NCBI GenBank assembly: GCA_022453515.1
Contig: JAJNNY010000067.1
Coordinates: 1-64,000 of the forward strand
DNA length: 64,000 nucleotides
DNA from: Astrocystis sublimbata
Lineage: Eukaryota > Ascomycota > Sordariomycetes > Xylariales > Xylariaceae
Direction of reading: 5' to 3'
Part shown: positions 32,238 through 43,819 of the stretch, in pieces
Numbering within the stretch: the first letter of the stretch is position 1
Layout of the letters: each line of letters starts with the position of its first letter
Made by a program: the position numbers and the translations under genes
Notes under the pieces: model-generated
Seen by the model: only the letters and a program-made list of their open reading frames with translations
What the model was told of the DNA's origin: nothing
Database searches by the model: none

Positions 32238-33700
32238 GAGACAATAATCGTCCTTTGCGGGAACCGCCTCGGGTGTATAGTTTGATCACTTTGATGCGTA
32301 GGGCAGACGAACCCGTAGCGATGAAACAGAAGTAAGCTTTCATTAAGGCCGTGCTTGAATTGGTAATGATGCCCTATCTACAGGGTGACGCGAGCCATGG
32401 TCCTCTTTTGATACGTTGCAAGGATGGAAGATGGTTGAGCAGTTCAAAGTGTCGTGGGATTTGGTCACACAAGATCAATCACGATCAATCACGGCATTAG
32501 ATAGCTGCACTAGCTGTGATTACCTTAGGTAGGTAGTAGAGCCTCAGAAGGGACTACCCAAAGGGCTAGCGTCGACTGGACAGAGCGACACGGCGGGCGG
32601 GCAGGTAAAGCCCTATCTGCGATACGCTACCTCTTTCCTGATATTTTAGGTACGAGCAGTACCCGCCTCTAGGTACAGAATCTAGTGCAGCGCATTGCTG
32701 ACCTTCGGCTTTGTTGGCATTGTAAATGGAAGGACGCAGTCTGTACCTATTTTACCACCTACTAGAAGGTGGTACCTACCTAGAACAATGATGGTTTCTA
32801 AAGCACCTTGGTGACAACCCCCAACATTTGTTTGGAAACTGCGCCGCTACGTGGGCCCCTGGAAACCTTCATGTTGTCAATGGTGTCAGTTCTTTTGTTA
32901 AGCGACCACCCCAGACGAAATTCTGGGCTCCCACAAGAAGCGCGCGGCAGGCAGCATGATCTGCATCAACACTTCGACTTCCCGTATTTACATTAGGTGG
33001 GCATGTACGAGTAAATTGTAGATATCGTGATTTTAACTCTGTCAAGCAGCAAACAGAACCATACGCCAAGTCATGCACAGCACTCAGTTCAACAAGATTC
33101 GGGTGCCATGTGTACTCTACTAATAGGTAATACAATGGATGATATGACTCTCGTCCGAATCTGACGTGCGTGATATGGCAACTTTACACTGGTAGGTACA
33201 GTGCTGCAAAGTTGGCGACCTTCCAATTGTACTGTTTCCCAAAAGAGCTAGCTGCCCACTTTGAAATACATAGTTGTAGTAGTACCTTGGTATTCTTCAA
33301 ATTACCTACATGGACGTAGACTCATAGGACATACGTGGTAGTTAGTGCCCGTTCTTATATTGACATGAGAACTCCTATTTACTCATAGTTCAGGATGTTT
33401 ACTCCCAATATTCAAAATTACTGTTTACCCAAGTCAGCCTGGTAACCAACCGTTTCCAGTCTATTTCCGTCCCAGTGCACTTAAAGTTGCAAGCTACTGC
33501 CGTCCCCCCCTCGCTATTGCTCACTAGAACAAGTTGAGCAGGAGGCTAGTCCCCATCTGGGCAGGTCAGCGAGCAGCGCATCTTACGAATACAGTTTACT
33601 CCATGGTCACCAAGGTCCAACACTAGCTCCCGTCTGGTTTGGTCCCTCTTTCTCACCTGGGCATGAGCTTTGGGAAGACCGAATCATTAATGTCGCGACG
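32238..33700. other. Intergenic, divergent promoter region
   Basis: No supported gene. TTAGGTAGGTAG near 32524 and CCACCTACTAGAAGGTGGTACCTACC near 32754-32780 are further copies of the dispersed TAGGTA motif; the latter makes a short inverted repeat. Confidence 0.45.
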
Positions 33701-34688
33701 GCTTCGGGGTTCCTTTACTTCCTACCTAGTTCCTGCCTTTCTCAACCCCATCCCCCATCCCCCATTCCCCTAACACCTTCCCGATTCTTCCATTTCATTT
33801 GGGATCCTGAGGGCACAAGACGCGTCTGGCGGTGGGACCCGGAAATCCAGAATGCGCTGTCGGTGCCGCGGAAGTTCCCTGCTTCGAAGCCTGCCGATGA
33901 CTGCCGACTAAGCAAGCTACACTCTCGCCAGCGTCGCCCGACCGCGCTTGGAACCTCCATCGACGGCAATGTGCTAGGTGTTTTGGTCTGGGACCGGAAC
34001 ACTCATTCGCCATCTGTCCTCCGCACAGAGCCTCCTCCTACTCACCGCCGTCGTCTTTGTCCCTCTTGTTTCTCCTTCTTGTGCCGTTTATTGTACTGCA
34101 AAACGGCTTTCATTCTCATCCGAGCTCTCGGTTTCCCTTGTGTGTTTTTGTGTGTTTTGTCCTGCCTCTGCATCCTTTACTTGAAATCTCGATTCAACTA
34201 GCACCGTCTAATACCCAACTCGTACCGGTGCTCAACGTCTTTCCTTGCTACATAATAATTGCACCTCGAACCTAGTGTATCTCGAATCCTACACTCCGCG
34301 ACATTGGCCACCCATTCACTCTCCTAATTCGACTCGACCTCCTTCCACCTCACCGCAGGCCTTTGGATCCCGACACTGCAGCTCTCCAACCGACCGTGAG
34401 CGCCAGAATCGCCACGATTGCTCTAGACATAGTCCAATCGGCTCGTGTCGTTCGACCATATGGTCCTCGGGAACTAGGCCACGAATCCCAAACGGCGCGA
34501 TCGAGATCTTGCTCAGGGCCATGACCACCACAGACGATAGCTTCGCCCCGGTACCTCACATGATGGGCTTGTCCACATGAAGCATCCCCTCGTCTGAGAT
34601 CGATCTTGTTCATCGGACCACGCCCGTTTTCACCGAAAACTACTGACAACAGGGAAGTACAAGGCCAAGCGAAAGCGAATCCTCCATC
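33701..34688 (+). promoter_or_regulatory. Pyrimidine-rich promoter/leader of GAR-domain gene with two overlapping uORFs
   Basis: The sequence turns C/T-rich (CTCAACCCCATCCCCCATCC near 33740) and stays so up to the ATG at 34689, typical of a long leader. Two short upstream frames sit close to the start: 34521-34580 (19 codons plus stop) and 34577-34597 (6 codons plus stop). The stop of the first overlaps the start of the second as ATGA. Whether the transcript contains them depends on the unknown start site and on any leader intron. Confidence 0.4.
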
Positions 34689-37600
34689 ATGTCAGAAACA
34701 CATCTTTCCACACCGGCCGGCCCACGGAGCGCTATACGGCCACGGCTGCCGCCCCTGCGCACTACATCACCCGCGCCGGCTCGCCAGCAACACTTGCGCG
34801 TACACGATGATCTGCTCTCGAGACTCACGCCGGCAACAGCTGTGGAGGCGCTCCAAGCTCCTGACGGCCCTCTCAAGAAATGTCTAGAGCGAGCATCTGT
34901 TTCCGAGCAGGCTTTTGCCCTGAAGACAGCTATTGCTTCCAAAACTATTCGTACCTGGCTCGATGAGCTTTCTGAGTGGCCGTGGCCCTCAGCTGATCCA
35001 TCGGCCGGCTTCGAGACACCGCCACCCACGAGAAGGAAACTATTCGACCCCAAGGCATCTAGTCACACCCAAGGGCCCATCTCCGAGTCCGACGTTACCC
35101 ACTATGGCAGTCTCCCAGCCGAGGATGTGACTCGATATGAAAAGCGCATCGACGACATAAATCAGGATATGGAAGGCTTAGAGCTGGAGGACATCAAGAG
35201 CCAAGTGTTGCACAACCACATTCTTCCGCTATCTCGACCTGGCACTCCGTTTTCCGATGCGGGCCGCTCGGTGGCCTCTGCTTTCTCGTTCGCCAAAATG
35301 GAAGACATGACTGCTGTGGTCACCGCAATAACGGTCCAGACTCTGCCCGCCTTGTCAAAGCTCTCGAGGTTGTTACACATCTGGGGCATTCGGCTTATTG
35401 TTCTGCGCAAGGTGCCATCCCTTCTAATAATGCTCGCGGATGCTGAGGTAGCATTGCAGTCTGGGTGGAGCGCTATCGAATTTCCTTTGCATAGGTCTCC
35501 TGGTTCTAATATCAGTAACACGAACAATGGGTCTCCAGGGACACACCTCATTCAAAAAGACTTTGACGTGATAAAAACTGTCCTGCAGCAGAAAGTCGTA
35601 AGGCCGGGGCGCGAGCTAGACTTCATGCTTGATACTCTGGAAGGGATGGTAGATACGCTTCCAGAAAAATGGCTGGACCGCATGGAACTCATCGAGAGAA
35701 ATTATGCGGATTGGGTATCAACGGCAGAAGCCAGGGTCACTGAAAGCGAGTGCTCAAGTACTGATACAACTGCGGGCACAACACTGGAGCCTCCCCCTCA
35801 AACCCCGCGGTCAAAGCCTCCGGTTCAGGACGAGAGCCCAACGAAAATGCCACTGAGTCCAGGTTTGTCTGATTATGAACCACTAGAAGAAGAAGACCGA
35901 GAATCGTGGGCAGTTAGAATTTTGGCGGATAAGTCGGGCAAGGAAGTTGTGCAAAAGCAGCCCCAATCTACTGGTTCATCGAAGCAAAAAGCACCGCAAC
36001 GTAACGTTGAATTTGGAGATTGGCTGGATGACTCGAAGTCTAATCTGAAGTCGAATCCTGTGAAGAACTCGAAGAAGGCGGTGCTACCGACAAGCAATAG
36101 CCAAACGTCATCGACCAAGATATCTGGAGCATCACGGACTAAGCCAACCAAAGATGATAAGAACCTGGCCTATGACGGTTCAGAAGACATCGAAGAATCT
36201 AGCCAGAATTCTACAAAATCTGTACTGTCAGAAGTCAACAGCAATATCGTCCGCCCGCCCGCAAGTCAATCTTCCAAAAATGAAAAGCCTTCAAGGCCTT
36301 CAATTCCTCCCCCGGTCGAGGAAGATTTTGAGCCTTCGATCCTAGAATCGGTGCACGAAGAAGAAGAAGAAGAACCCGAACTTCCTCCAACATACTTTGA
36401 AGCCAGGAAAGGGAGTGACCCCTCGGTTGCTTCCGTTGTTTATAATGGCTCTTCAAGCTACTCGCCGGATTACTCTGATCGTGGGACCTTCCGGGACGCG
36501 TCTGTGGAACCCGAACTACCTCATCTGCCCGACCCCGATCAACCCTTCTCAAGCGACGCTATCAGCCCGCCCAGCTCACCGCCTCTAAGATACAAGCCGA
36601 GAACTACATCAGTCACATTTAAGGACCTCCCTGAGATGGCACCGCTTCCTGAAGTTGATGATTCGCCACCACTCCGGAGTCGTCTAGAGTTACCAGAGGT
36701 CTTCGATCCAGACGCTTCATTTGAATGGGATAGTTCAATGAACAGTCCGAGTCGCATGAGCACAGTCAGCTCGGTTCAGGACGACGATCACCTGCAACGG
36801 CAACTGAGAGAATTACTCCAAACTATTCCCGCCAAGATTGAGTTGAAGAGGCGTGGCATCAATCTGAACCCGCCTGACCTTGTACTGCCTTCACGGGCGA
36901 AACCTCGCCACGCGGAGTCGTCGCGTCGTCCACACTCTGCGCTTTCTTCGCGAGCAGAGTCCCGGGCGACCACCCCGTTCTCACGAAGTGGCACGCCCTC
37001 GTTCATGCTGGCTCCGGTTAGAGACACACGGCCAAGATCGACGAGTAGCCAAGGGATAAGACTCTACCATCTTGCTCGAGCTGGCGAAACGCCAATCAAA
37101 CTCTTCATCCGTTGTGTCGGTGAACAGAACGAGCGAGTAATGGTACGCGTAGGTGGTGGGTGGTCCGATCTGGGTGAGTATCTACGTGACTATGCCATCC
37201 ATCACGGTTCTCGATCCAAGGGCGAGGGCAAAGTCGAAATTACCGACGCCGCTCTCCCACCAAGCAAGCACATAGGATCGAGTCCAGCAAGTCGCCCTCC
37301 AAGTCGCCCAGGAAGCCGTCCTGTGAGCCGTCCCGGAACCCCTAACTCGCGGCCTATGACGCCCCTCACCGTCCGGAAGACTAGAAGGAATCCGGCGGAA
37401 GAAGGGGTCCCAGGGGTCCCAAGAGTCCCCAAGACGCCGATGGCTAGAGCTTCCACTTCGCTATCAAATAACAACACCCCGGCTTCCGAGACATCGGTTC
37501 GGTCACGAGCCTCGTCACAGGTCGACTGGGACGAAGAGGACAGCTCGCTCGGCCTCGCGGGGCCGAAGGCGGCTAAGCGCAGGGAGATCAGCGAGGAAGG

Positions 37601-37823
37601 CCGCGCGTGGATCGAGAGCGTGAGGCATAAGGTCCGTCTCGCTAGTGGCGAACGGATGGCTGCGCCTGCCTCGAACGAGCAGTTGCGGACATCGAGTTCC
37701 TCGCAGTCCCTGGGCCACTCGAAGAAGACGGCGACGACGCAGCAGACGCAAACGCACGACGACAACAAGTTTGGCGAGATGGGCAAGGTGGGCAGCACGA
37801 AACGGCTGTTCAGGAAGAACTAG
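34689..37823 (+). CDS. GAR (Gas2-related) domain protein, putative microtubule-associated
   Basis: Single exon of 1044 aa. The N-terminal 330 residues are mostly helical (EALQAPDGPLKKCLERASVSEQAFALKTAIAS; RIDDINQDMEGLELEDIKSQ). A long Ser/Pro/Glu-rich disordered middle follows. From about residue 789 to 855 comes a GAR domain (RLYHLARAGETPIKLFIRCV, VMVRVGGGWSDLGEYLRDYA), the module by which Gas2/MACF proteins bind microtubules. Just after it is an Arg/Pro/Ser repeat region (SRPPSRPGSRPVSRPGTP), also typical of microtubule-binding proteins, and a basic C-terminal end. Function is inferred from the domain. No actin-binding CH domain is visible, so it differs from animal Gas2. Convergent with ham-2. 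Confidence 0.88.
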   Translation: MSETHLSTPAGPRSAIRPRLPPLRTTSPAPARQQHLRVHDDLLSRLTPATAVEALQAPDGPLKKCLERASVSEQAFALKTAIASKTIRTWLDELSEWPWPSADPSAGFETPPPTRRKLFDPKASSHTQGPISESDVTHYGSLPAEDVTRYEKRIDDINQDMEGLELEDIKSQVLHNHILPLSRPGTPFSDAGRSVASAFSFAKMEDMTAVVTAITVQTLPALSKLSRLLHIWGIRLIVLRKVPSLLIMLADAEVALQSGWSAIEFPLHRSPGSNISNTNNGSPGTHLIQKDFDVIKTVLQQKVVRPGRELDFMLDTLEGMVDTLPEKWLDRMELIERNYADWVSTAEARVTESECSSTDTTAGTTLEPPPQTPRSKPPVQDESPTKMPLSPGLSDYEPLEEEDRESWAVRILADKSGKEVVQKQPQSTGSSKQKAPQRNVEFGDWLDDSKSNLKSNPVKNSKKAVLPTSNSQTSSTKISGASRTKPTKDDKNLAYDGSEDIEESSQNSTKSVLSEVNSNIVRPPASQSSKNEKPSRPSIPPPVEEDFEPSILESVHEEEEEEPELPPTYFEARKGSDPSVASVVYNGSSSYSPDYSDRGTFRDASVEPELPHLPDPDQPFSSDAISPPSSPPLRYKPRTTSVTFKDLPEMAPLPEVDDSPPLRSRLELPEVFDPDASFEWDSSMNSPSRMSTVSSVQDDDHLQRQLRELLQTIPAKIELKRRGINLNPPDLVLPSRAKPRHAESSRRPHSALSSRAESRATTPFSRSGTPSFMLAPVRDTRPRSTSSQGIRLYHLARAGETPIKLFIRCVGEQNERVMVRVGGGWSDLGEYLRDYAIHHGSRSKGEGKVEITDAALPPSKHIGSSPASRPPSRPGSRPVSRPGTPNSRPMTPLTVRKTRRNPAEEGVPGVPRVPKTPMARASTSLSNNNTPASETSVRSRASSQVDWDEEDSSLGLAGPKAAKRREISEEGRAWIESVRHKVRLASGERMAAPASNEQLRTSSSSQSLGHSKKTATTQQTQTHDDNKFGEMGKVGSTKRLFRKN

Positions 37824-38925
37824 GAGCATCTCTACTACAGCTAGTCTGGTATTGCCGGACTCAGCTCGTCTTGGCTTGGTCTGACTGGCTTTTTGCCTTT
37901 TGCTATCGTTATCATCTATTGCATTGCATTGCTGTCTGTCTGTCTATCTGTCAGATCGGTTGGTTGGCGCTTCGAAGGTGAAGGTTTAAGGGCGGACGGA
38001 GTCTAGCTTTTGATATTACTGGCGGATTAAGTGCAGGAGATACCCCAGGATGGCTTGCTTACTTACTTGCTTGTAGCTTTGGAGCAGTATTGGAGGACAG
38101 GCCAGAAGGCTGGATAGAGGGAAGGAAGAAAGGAGGTGTCGCTATTGTTGATACCACGACGATACTCAAAAACGCAACGCGAAGGCACGCGCATATGCAT
38201 CTACGCTCGGTGTTTGATGGTGTTCTACTGGCTCTGGTTTGGCCTGGGTTCGGTCGGTCGGCCTTGTCATTGTCAATTGTCATTTTTCACGCAGGAAAAA
38301 CAGTACCTGCGGATTGTTTCCTTGTTTGTTTGATCACACAAAGCATTGTTGCTTCTTTCTTGACTCTCGCTTTTTTTTTACACTTGATACCAGAAATACC
38401 CAATCAATACAATGTTGTTTGACTTCTAATTTTAGTTTGTGGTGATTTGTTCAAATGTTTCTCACCGTAATATGATCTTGGTAGCATGACTAGTCGTAGG
38501 GTTCGACGTGACAGCACCGTTGCCATGATACAGGTTTAGTGATCATCTACAGGAAACAGTGGGAGGTTTGGTGCGCTCGCCAACCGGCATTTACATTGAT
38601 GTCTCGTAACAATATCGTGATGCTGCTGTCTGTTGTCTACAACGTCACGGCATCAAAGTCTGCCTGAACTATCTCAAGCCAGGTACAATACTCTGCCCAT
38701 CGAACAACACTCGTAAGCAATATTAACTACCTACTCATGCCTAGCAATACCAATAGCCATACGATATCTCAACACGCCGAGGCCTGCGCTTGTACATAAC
38801 GTATGCAACATCATGCAACAAGTGATGTCTACACGCTTCAAGAGTTGATCCATCTCTTGCCAGTTTCCCCTTATGCTCATGCCGTGGTCCGATCCATGCT
38901 AGCCAGCATACAGCCAAATTCCTTC
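37824..38925. other. Intergenic between convergent genes
   Basis: About 1.1 kb shared by the 3' regions of the GAR-domain gene and ham-2. CTGTCTGTCTGTCTATCTGTC near 37931 and GCTTACTTACTTGCTTG near 38055 are short simple repeats. No gene seen. Confidence 0.45.
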
Positions 38926-41900
38926 TCAAGGCCAACCCATAACAGGACCCGTCTCCCCCCAATCTGCACCCCCAGCATCGCCCTGCATGGGAGCACCAGG
39001 CGCAAAAACGTTCTCCCAAATCTCCTGCTTCTCGAGCTCACGCCTGAAGAAATCCTGCTGGTGCAGGAGCGCATCCCTGATTTCCGGAGCCATTTGATCC
39101 GCGTACATGCGGACGTTGAACCAGTGCGTCAGGCTTCGCAGAGCCTGTTCCAATGGAAGCGCCTCTTCGACCTCAGCGTCAACATCGCTGCCAGCGAGCC
39201 ACTCGTCACGCAGCTCGGGACGGCAGTGCAGGTAGACCGCAGTGATGACGCGCATGTTACTCTGCCGCCACTTGCGGCCGCAGTAGGGCACCTGATTCTT
39301 GAACAATTTGAGTGTGTACAACCGCAGCTCGTTCTGTGGTATTTTCAGCGACTTTCGAAGTATGTTAGACGACTTATACTGCACAAGCAGCAAGTTACGG
39401 TGTGCCTTGTTCTTGCATATCTTTTGCATGACACGCAAATAGTTGATAAGGGAGAAGAAGTTGCGCCAGGAGAAGTCGGTGATAGGTTCCTGGGGCAGGG
39501 CATTGATAGGATACCCTAACTCATCCACTTCAGGCCGCGTGGGAATTTGCTCTGCCGTCTGGTTTGCGGCTCCCTCGCTTTCCGGTTGGTGTTCTTCGGG
39601 GTCCAACGGTGACCGTCGACGTCTGATAGGTGGGGGTGCAGCCTCATCCTCGCTCTCCTCGTCTCCAGCGTCGATCTCGGTGGGCTCAGTAGGTAATTTG
39701 TCGATAGGCTGTGCGCGTTGATTGCAAAAGTGGAAAAAGCTTATAGCGTGTCAGATTTGACGGCTAGAGCGTTGGAGTACAGCACTCACCTATGTTCGAT
39801 ATAATCTGCTTTGCTATCAACAACCTGCTGAATATCTTGGTGTGCAAACAACTTCAGCACGAGCGGGAGGTAGTTAGAATCCAGCAGCAGTTGGGTTAGA
39901 TATTCGAATTTTAAAATATCTGTAAAGGTTAGACTCTTCGTTGCAATGAACGTCCCGTTGGCACTTACGTGATATCTTCAGCCATTTCAGGAGTAGAAGG
40001 ATGACTGCAGTGGATGCTTTAGCCTCGATCTCCATGTTTCTTGTAGCAAATATATCATTTGCATGTGCTGCTAGGTCTTGGTTCAGGGAACCATTAGTTC
40101 CAGATGAGCCGTCTAAAGAACGATTCCAGACGGGCCTCCCGTTATCGCGAGTATTAGATGGTGCTGGCGCAGGCTGAGCAAAGGAGCCGGCCGAAATATT
40201 TGCCGTTACCGAGGCCAGAAGGACTTTCATGAGTACAATGACCAATGACTGTAGCTGAGGTAAAGAGGCTTTCTAGAGACAATCAGCATCAAGTCGTTGT
40301 GAAGAGTTACGACGCAAGGCTCACATAGAATTCCTCCACGGCCTCCAGACGTCTTTTGACTTCCGCGGGGGCATCTGAATTAGGACCGTAGTCAATGCGC
40401 GGATGGACTGATTTCTTCCCCCTGCTTTCAATGAACTCGAGGAGCTTGTCCGTGTCGATATGTTCATCATCACACCCTAATTTATCAAGATCCAACTCGT
40501 TAATATCCTCATCCTCGTTCTCGGCAAGGTCCCAGCCTCTTTCGAATCTTTGAAATAGCTGACGTTGTTCCCAAAGCTGTCTTGTGGCGCGCGTCATACG
40601 CACTCTCTTAGAGAACAGCTCACCGGCCTCAAGAATAGAGGCAGGGATGTCGCTCCCCTCCCATTTCCTTTCTACCGAAGTTTTCAGATATGCAGCGCCC
40701 TTACCGCCAGCACTATTGCTTGTCTCGTCCAGTGGAGGGTACAGGAAAGGGAAATTCTGGTTCGTCTGATAATTCTGTTTTTTGCCCCCTTTGCCACCTA
40801 CAGTCGGAGAGGGAGGCGGTGATGGAGCAGGGGTAGCGATATGCACAGGCTGATGTAGTATTGAGGCACCGCTGCTCTGGTTTCCTGGAGGTGCAGGCAA
40901 AATTCCGTTGGAACCATTGTTCCTGGTTGGATGATTCGGTAAAGGCGGCAGGAGCGAGATGTTATCTGCATCCAAGGGTATCTTGGATTGTGGGGGAACA
41001 TATGACGGGTATTTCGAGGTAACTTCTTGTCGAAACACATGATAATCTAAAGGTGAAGCGGTGATGATATTTTTGTCCTTATCATCGCTGACGTTCTCTC
41101 TAAGAGCGCGCTTTGTCTCGTCAATCTCCCTAGTGCCGCCAAAAACGAGCAGGATCGACTTCCACAGCAGCAGCAGCGCCTGAATGCTCGTCAGTGTGAG
41201 TTTCCCAAATGATCAATTCCAAGAGGACCGACCTGAACTTGAGGAATGACAACGGCGTCGTCCTTTTGTTCGAGGAACCGAAATCTCGTAGTGACTGTAA
41301 GCATGTACACTGGAAGTTGTGGCTGCAATAGTACTGCAAAACTTAGTTCGTGGACCTTGTGACTTTGTTCGCGGTACTTACGTAGTTGCTCTCGCAGCGA
41401 TTCCGTTCCTTCAGAATCACCCAAAACTACTTGAATGAACATGTACATGATAGCCATCAAGTTCACAAGCCCGTCATGGACTTCCTGTTTGTTGTGAGCT
41501 TGTGAGGCCAACGCCTCGTCGGATCTAGAGATTGGTCAGCGATTTCAGAGGCACATGAGGAAAGTCTGCGACGCACAAGGCAGAATCTAAGGCACGACAT
41601 AGTGCCCGCCAGATTCTAGGGACGCCACCCAGCTCAGTTATTGCTTTCACGCCATCTTTTATGGCGGCGAGTTGTCCCGGGCTCGCAAGCGTTCGAAGCT
41701 TGGACGTGTCACCGGCAGGAGATGCGGCAGTATCAGCCCATCTCCCTAGGACGAGGTAAAGAAGCTTGCCTGTGGCGGCAGTAGAGATAAGGGGGTCGTC
41801 GAGCTCTGCTTCGTCCAACGCTTGGTGTATGAACTTGGACCTGACGTCCTCGGCGGCCTCATCCCATGTGACCTCCTTCTCCTTGGCAGCCAAGTCATGT

Positions 41901-42301
41901 TCCCACTGAGAATCGTACGCTCTCTGGGCATTCACCAGACGTACAAACTGCCAGAACTGGTAGGAAAACCACTCGTCGATTTCCTCGGCGTGGGAGGCTG
42001 TGTCGGCGTACTCGAAGTCGTAGGCGGCGGCCTCTGCTCGCGGGAACTCGGACACGATACGGCGAAGCTGTGCCAGGGAGAGAGAGTCGGCAGGCTGGGC
42101 GTTGGGAGCTGGCGGGGGCGGTTGGGTGGGAGGGTTCGTCGACAGCTGGTTGCGCTGCAGCGGTGGCCTTGGGGACGAAGTGGACGGCGACCTCGTCAGG
42201 CTCGTGTTGACATCGGTCACGCCCGTGTCGGCGACATCGATGGGGTTCTTAGCAACGTCGGGGCCGTCGCCGGGCTGTTTCGAGGGCCACAGGGAATTCA
42301 T
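38926..42301 (-). CDS. ham-2: STRIPAK complex subunit HAM-2/PRO22 (STRIP1/2, Far11 family)
   Basis: Scaffold of the striatin-interacting phosphatase and kinase complex, needed in Neurospora and Sordaria for hyphal fusion and fruiting. Seven exons (minus): 42301-41577, 41524-41382, 41333-41233, 41179-40325, 40272-39969, 39919-39790 and 39739-38926, giving 1023 aa. After a Pro/Ser-rich N-terminus (1-75) comes the N1221 domain (RRIVSEFPRAEAAAYDFEYA, EEIDEWFSYQFWQFVRLVNA, VHDGLVNLMAIMYMFIQVVL). The DUF3402 domain covers the C-terminal half (FEYLTQLLLDSNYLPLVLKL, SWRNFFSLINYLRVMQKICK, LKLFKNQVPYCGRKWRQSNM). Most branch points are CTGAC. Two donors are non-consensus (GTGCGT, GTCGGT) and the last acceptor is AAG. 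All were needed to keep the frame and restore family residues such as HSFFHFCNQR. Confidence 0.93.
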
Positions 42302-43034
42302 GGTGCGTCACGATCCAGGCCTGAAGGTGTCGTCGGTGTGTCTGTCCAAAAGCTCACTCATAGTGAAAGGCAGGGCGGTGCCATGGAGACATGGCCATGC
42401 ACAAGCAGGAGGTCGGGTGGATTCAATGCGCAAGAGGCGAGCAGATCGGTTGAGCGAAAGAGATTGTGAAGAACAGTGATAGTAGTAGCAATGCCAATCA
42501 ATATATGAGGCGGTGCAGCTTTATTTTTCTAAAAAAAGGCACTTGACGCAATACAACAGCAAAAGTCACGAAGTGGGATGCAAGAGTCGTGGTGGGAAAG
42601 GTGGGCTTCAAGGTTGTTACTCGAGTCAATTCTTTACCTCATGGCTCATGCTGTCTCGGCTGTCACCGTCTCCCTACGTGCTACTGCAGGTACCACCGTG
42701 GGGAGCTAGCTGCCTCGACCTTGGCGGGAGGGGGCTCCCTGCCAGCCGCTTTCCAGGTACCTACTCACCTAGATGGGTAACATCCTGGTGTTACTTGTGT
42801 TACCTACCACATCAGTGCCACCACCTCCAACTGTACCAATTAACTTCTAAGGATTACACCAAGAGATCTTCCAAAGAATCAACTTCGAATAATAATTGGG
42901 TTTGTGATATAGACTTAGGCAACGTATATGTTGGTAATGGGTGTGTCTACACCTGAGGCCAAGCTGGGCAGCTGGGCAGCTAACCCAATACCTCATATTC
43001 GTTCCTCTCAGACCAACATGTCTCATCCCGAGTG
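42302..43034. other. Intergenic, ham-2 promoter
   Basis: About 730 bp upstream of ham-2 and downstream of the dolichyl-diphosphatase gene. CAGGTACCTACTCACC and TTACCTACCACATC near 42750-42815 are TAGGTA-type motifs. No gene seen. Confidence 0.4.
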
Positions 43035-43819
43035 TCAGCTCCTTTTCTTGTCTTTTGTTTTGCGCATGACCGTTCTATCGTTCCATTTCTCCCAACCGGA
43101 TTGGCAGAGATCCTCTTCTACGACAAGATCTCTGACCCTCAGCCATCGTACAATAGGTATGTCCAAGGCCCAGGCCACCCAGCCAAATCGACGGAGTATG
43201 CTTGTGACCGCGAACCAGGTGACGGCGATTACCGCCCCAGCCGTGCAGCCAACAAGCACTTGTTTCTCGGTGTGGTAGTTCAGATATACACGGCTCCAGG
43301 CCACCGTGAATGCTCCGGCCAAGCCCACCACGCTCCAGAACACGCGTTCCAGCATCGACATGGGATTGTGGTCTTTCCTTCTAGCCTCCAGCCTGGGCGG
43401 CTGATGCCGGAACAATAAGAAGAGGACCATGGAGACGGCGAAATACGTGACAAACTGCGCATGGCTGCTGGGCATACCATATCCATTCCCATTCATGCGC
43501 GGCGGGCGCTCTTCTTTGATGAACCGTTTCAGCGCAAAGTTGAGGACCTCGCATGCAAACTGACCCGCGCCGAGAAGTACTATCTCTACCTCGCGCGTCG
43601 ACCAGATCAGCGTCACATACATAACGCAGAGGCTCTGGGGCACGAGGGCAAGCCAGGCGCAGAGGTACGATATTGGATCGGCAGGGTCCTGCAAAACGGA
43701 GAGCAACAAGGTTAGGGCGGAGGCCAATCGTTCGCTGGATATATGCGGCATGAGCAGGTACATACATAGTGAACATGGGTCAGCGAAAACGAAGTTAAAG
43801 AAACGATTTCCTCGGCCAT
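43035..43819 (-). CDS. Dolichyl-diphosphatase (CAX4/DOLPP1 type)
   Basis: ER-membrane PAP2-superfamily enzyme that hydrolyses dolichyl pyrophosphate left after oligosaccharide transfer, recycling the lipid for N-glycosylation. Exons (minus) 43819-43766 and 43688-43035 give 235 aa; the intron has a GTATGT donor and CTAAC branch point. The three phosphatase motifs are intact: LKRFIKEERPP (Lys72-Pro81), the PSSH motif at 91-94 in YGMPSSHAQF, and SRVYLNYHTEKQ from residue 150. The N-terminus SLTHVHYDPADPISYLCAWL is characteristic of this subfamily rather than of lipid phosphate phosphatases. About four membrane segments. The C-terminus is basic (RKTKDKKRS), fitting ER retention. Confidence 0.94.

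Noticed and set aside
38803..39519. 238-codon plus-strand frame opposite the ham-2 C-terminus
   Set aside because: The minus strand carries the conserved STRIP domain; the plus frame has no coding features.
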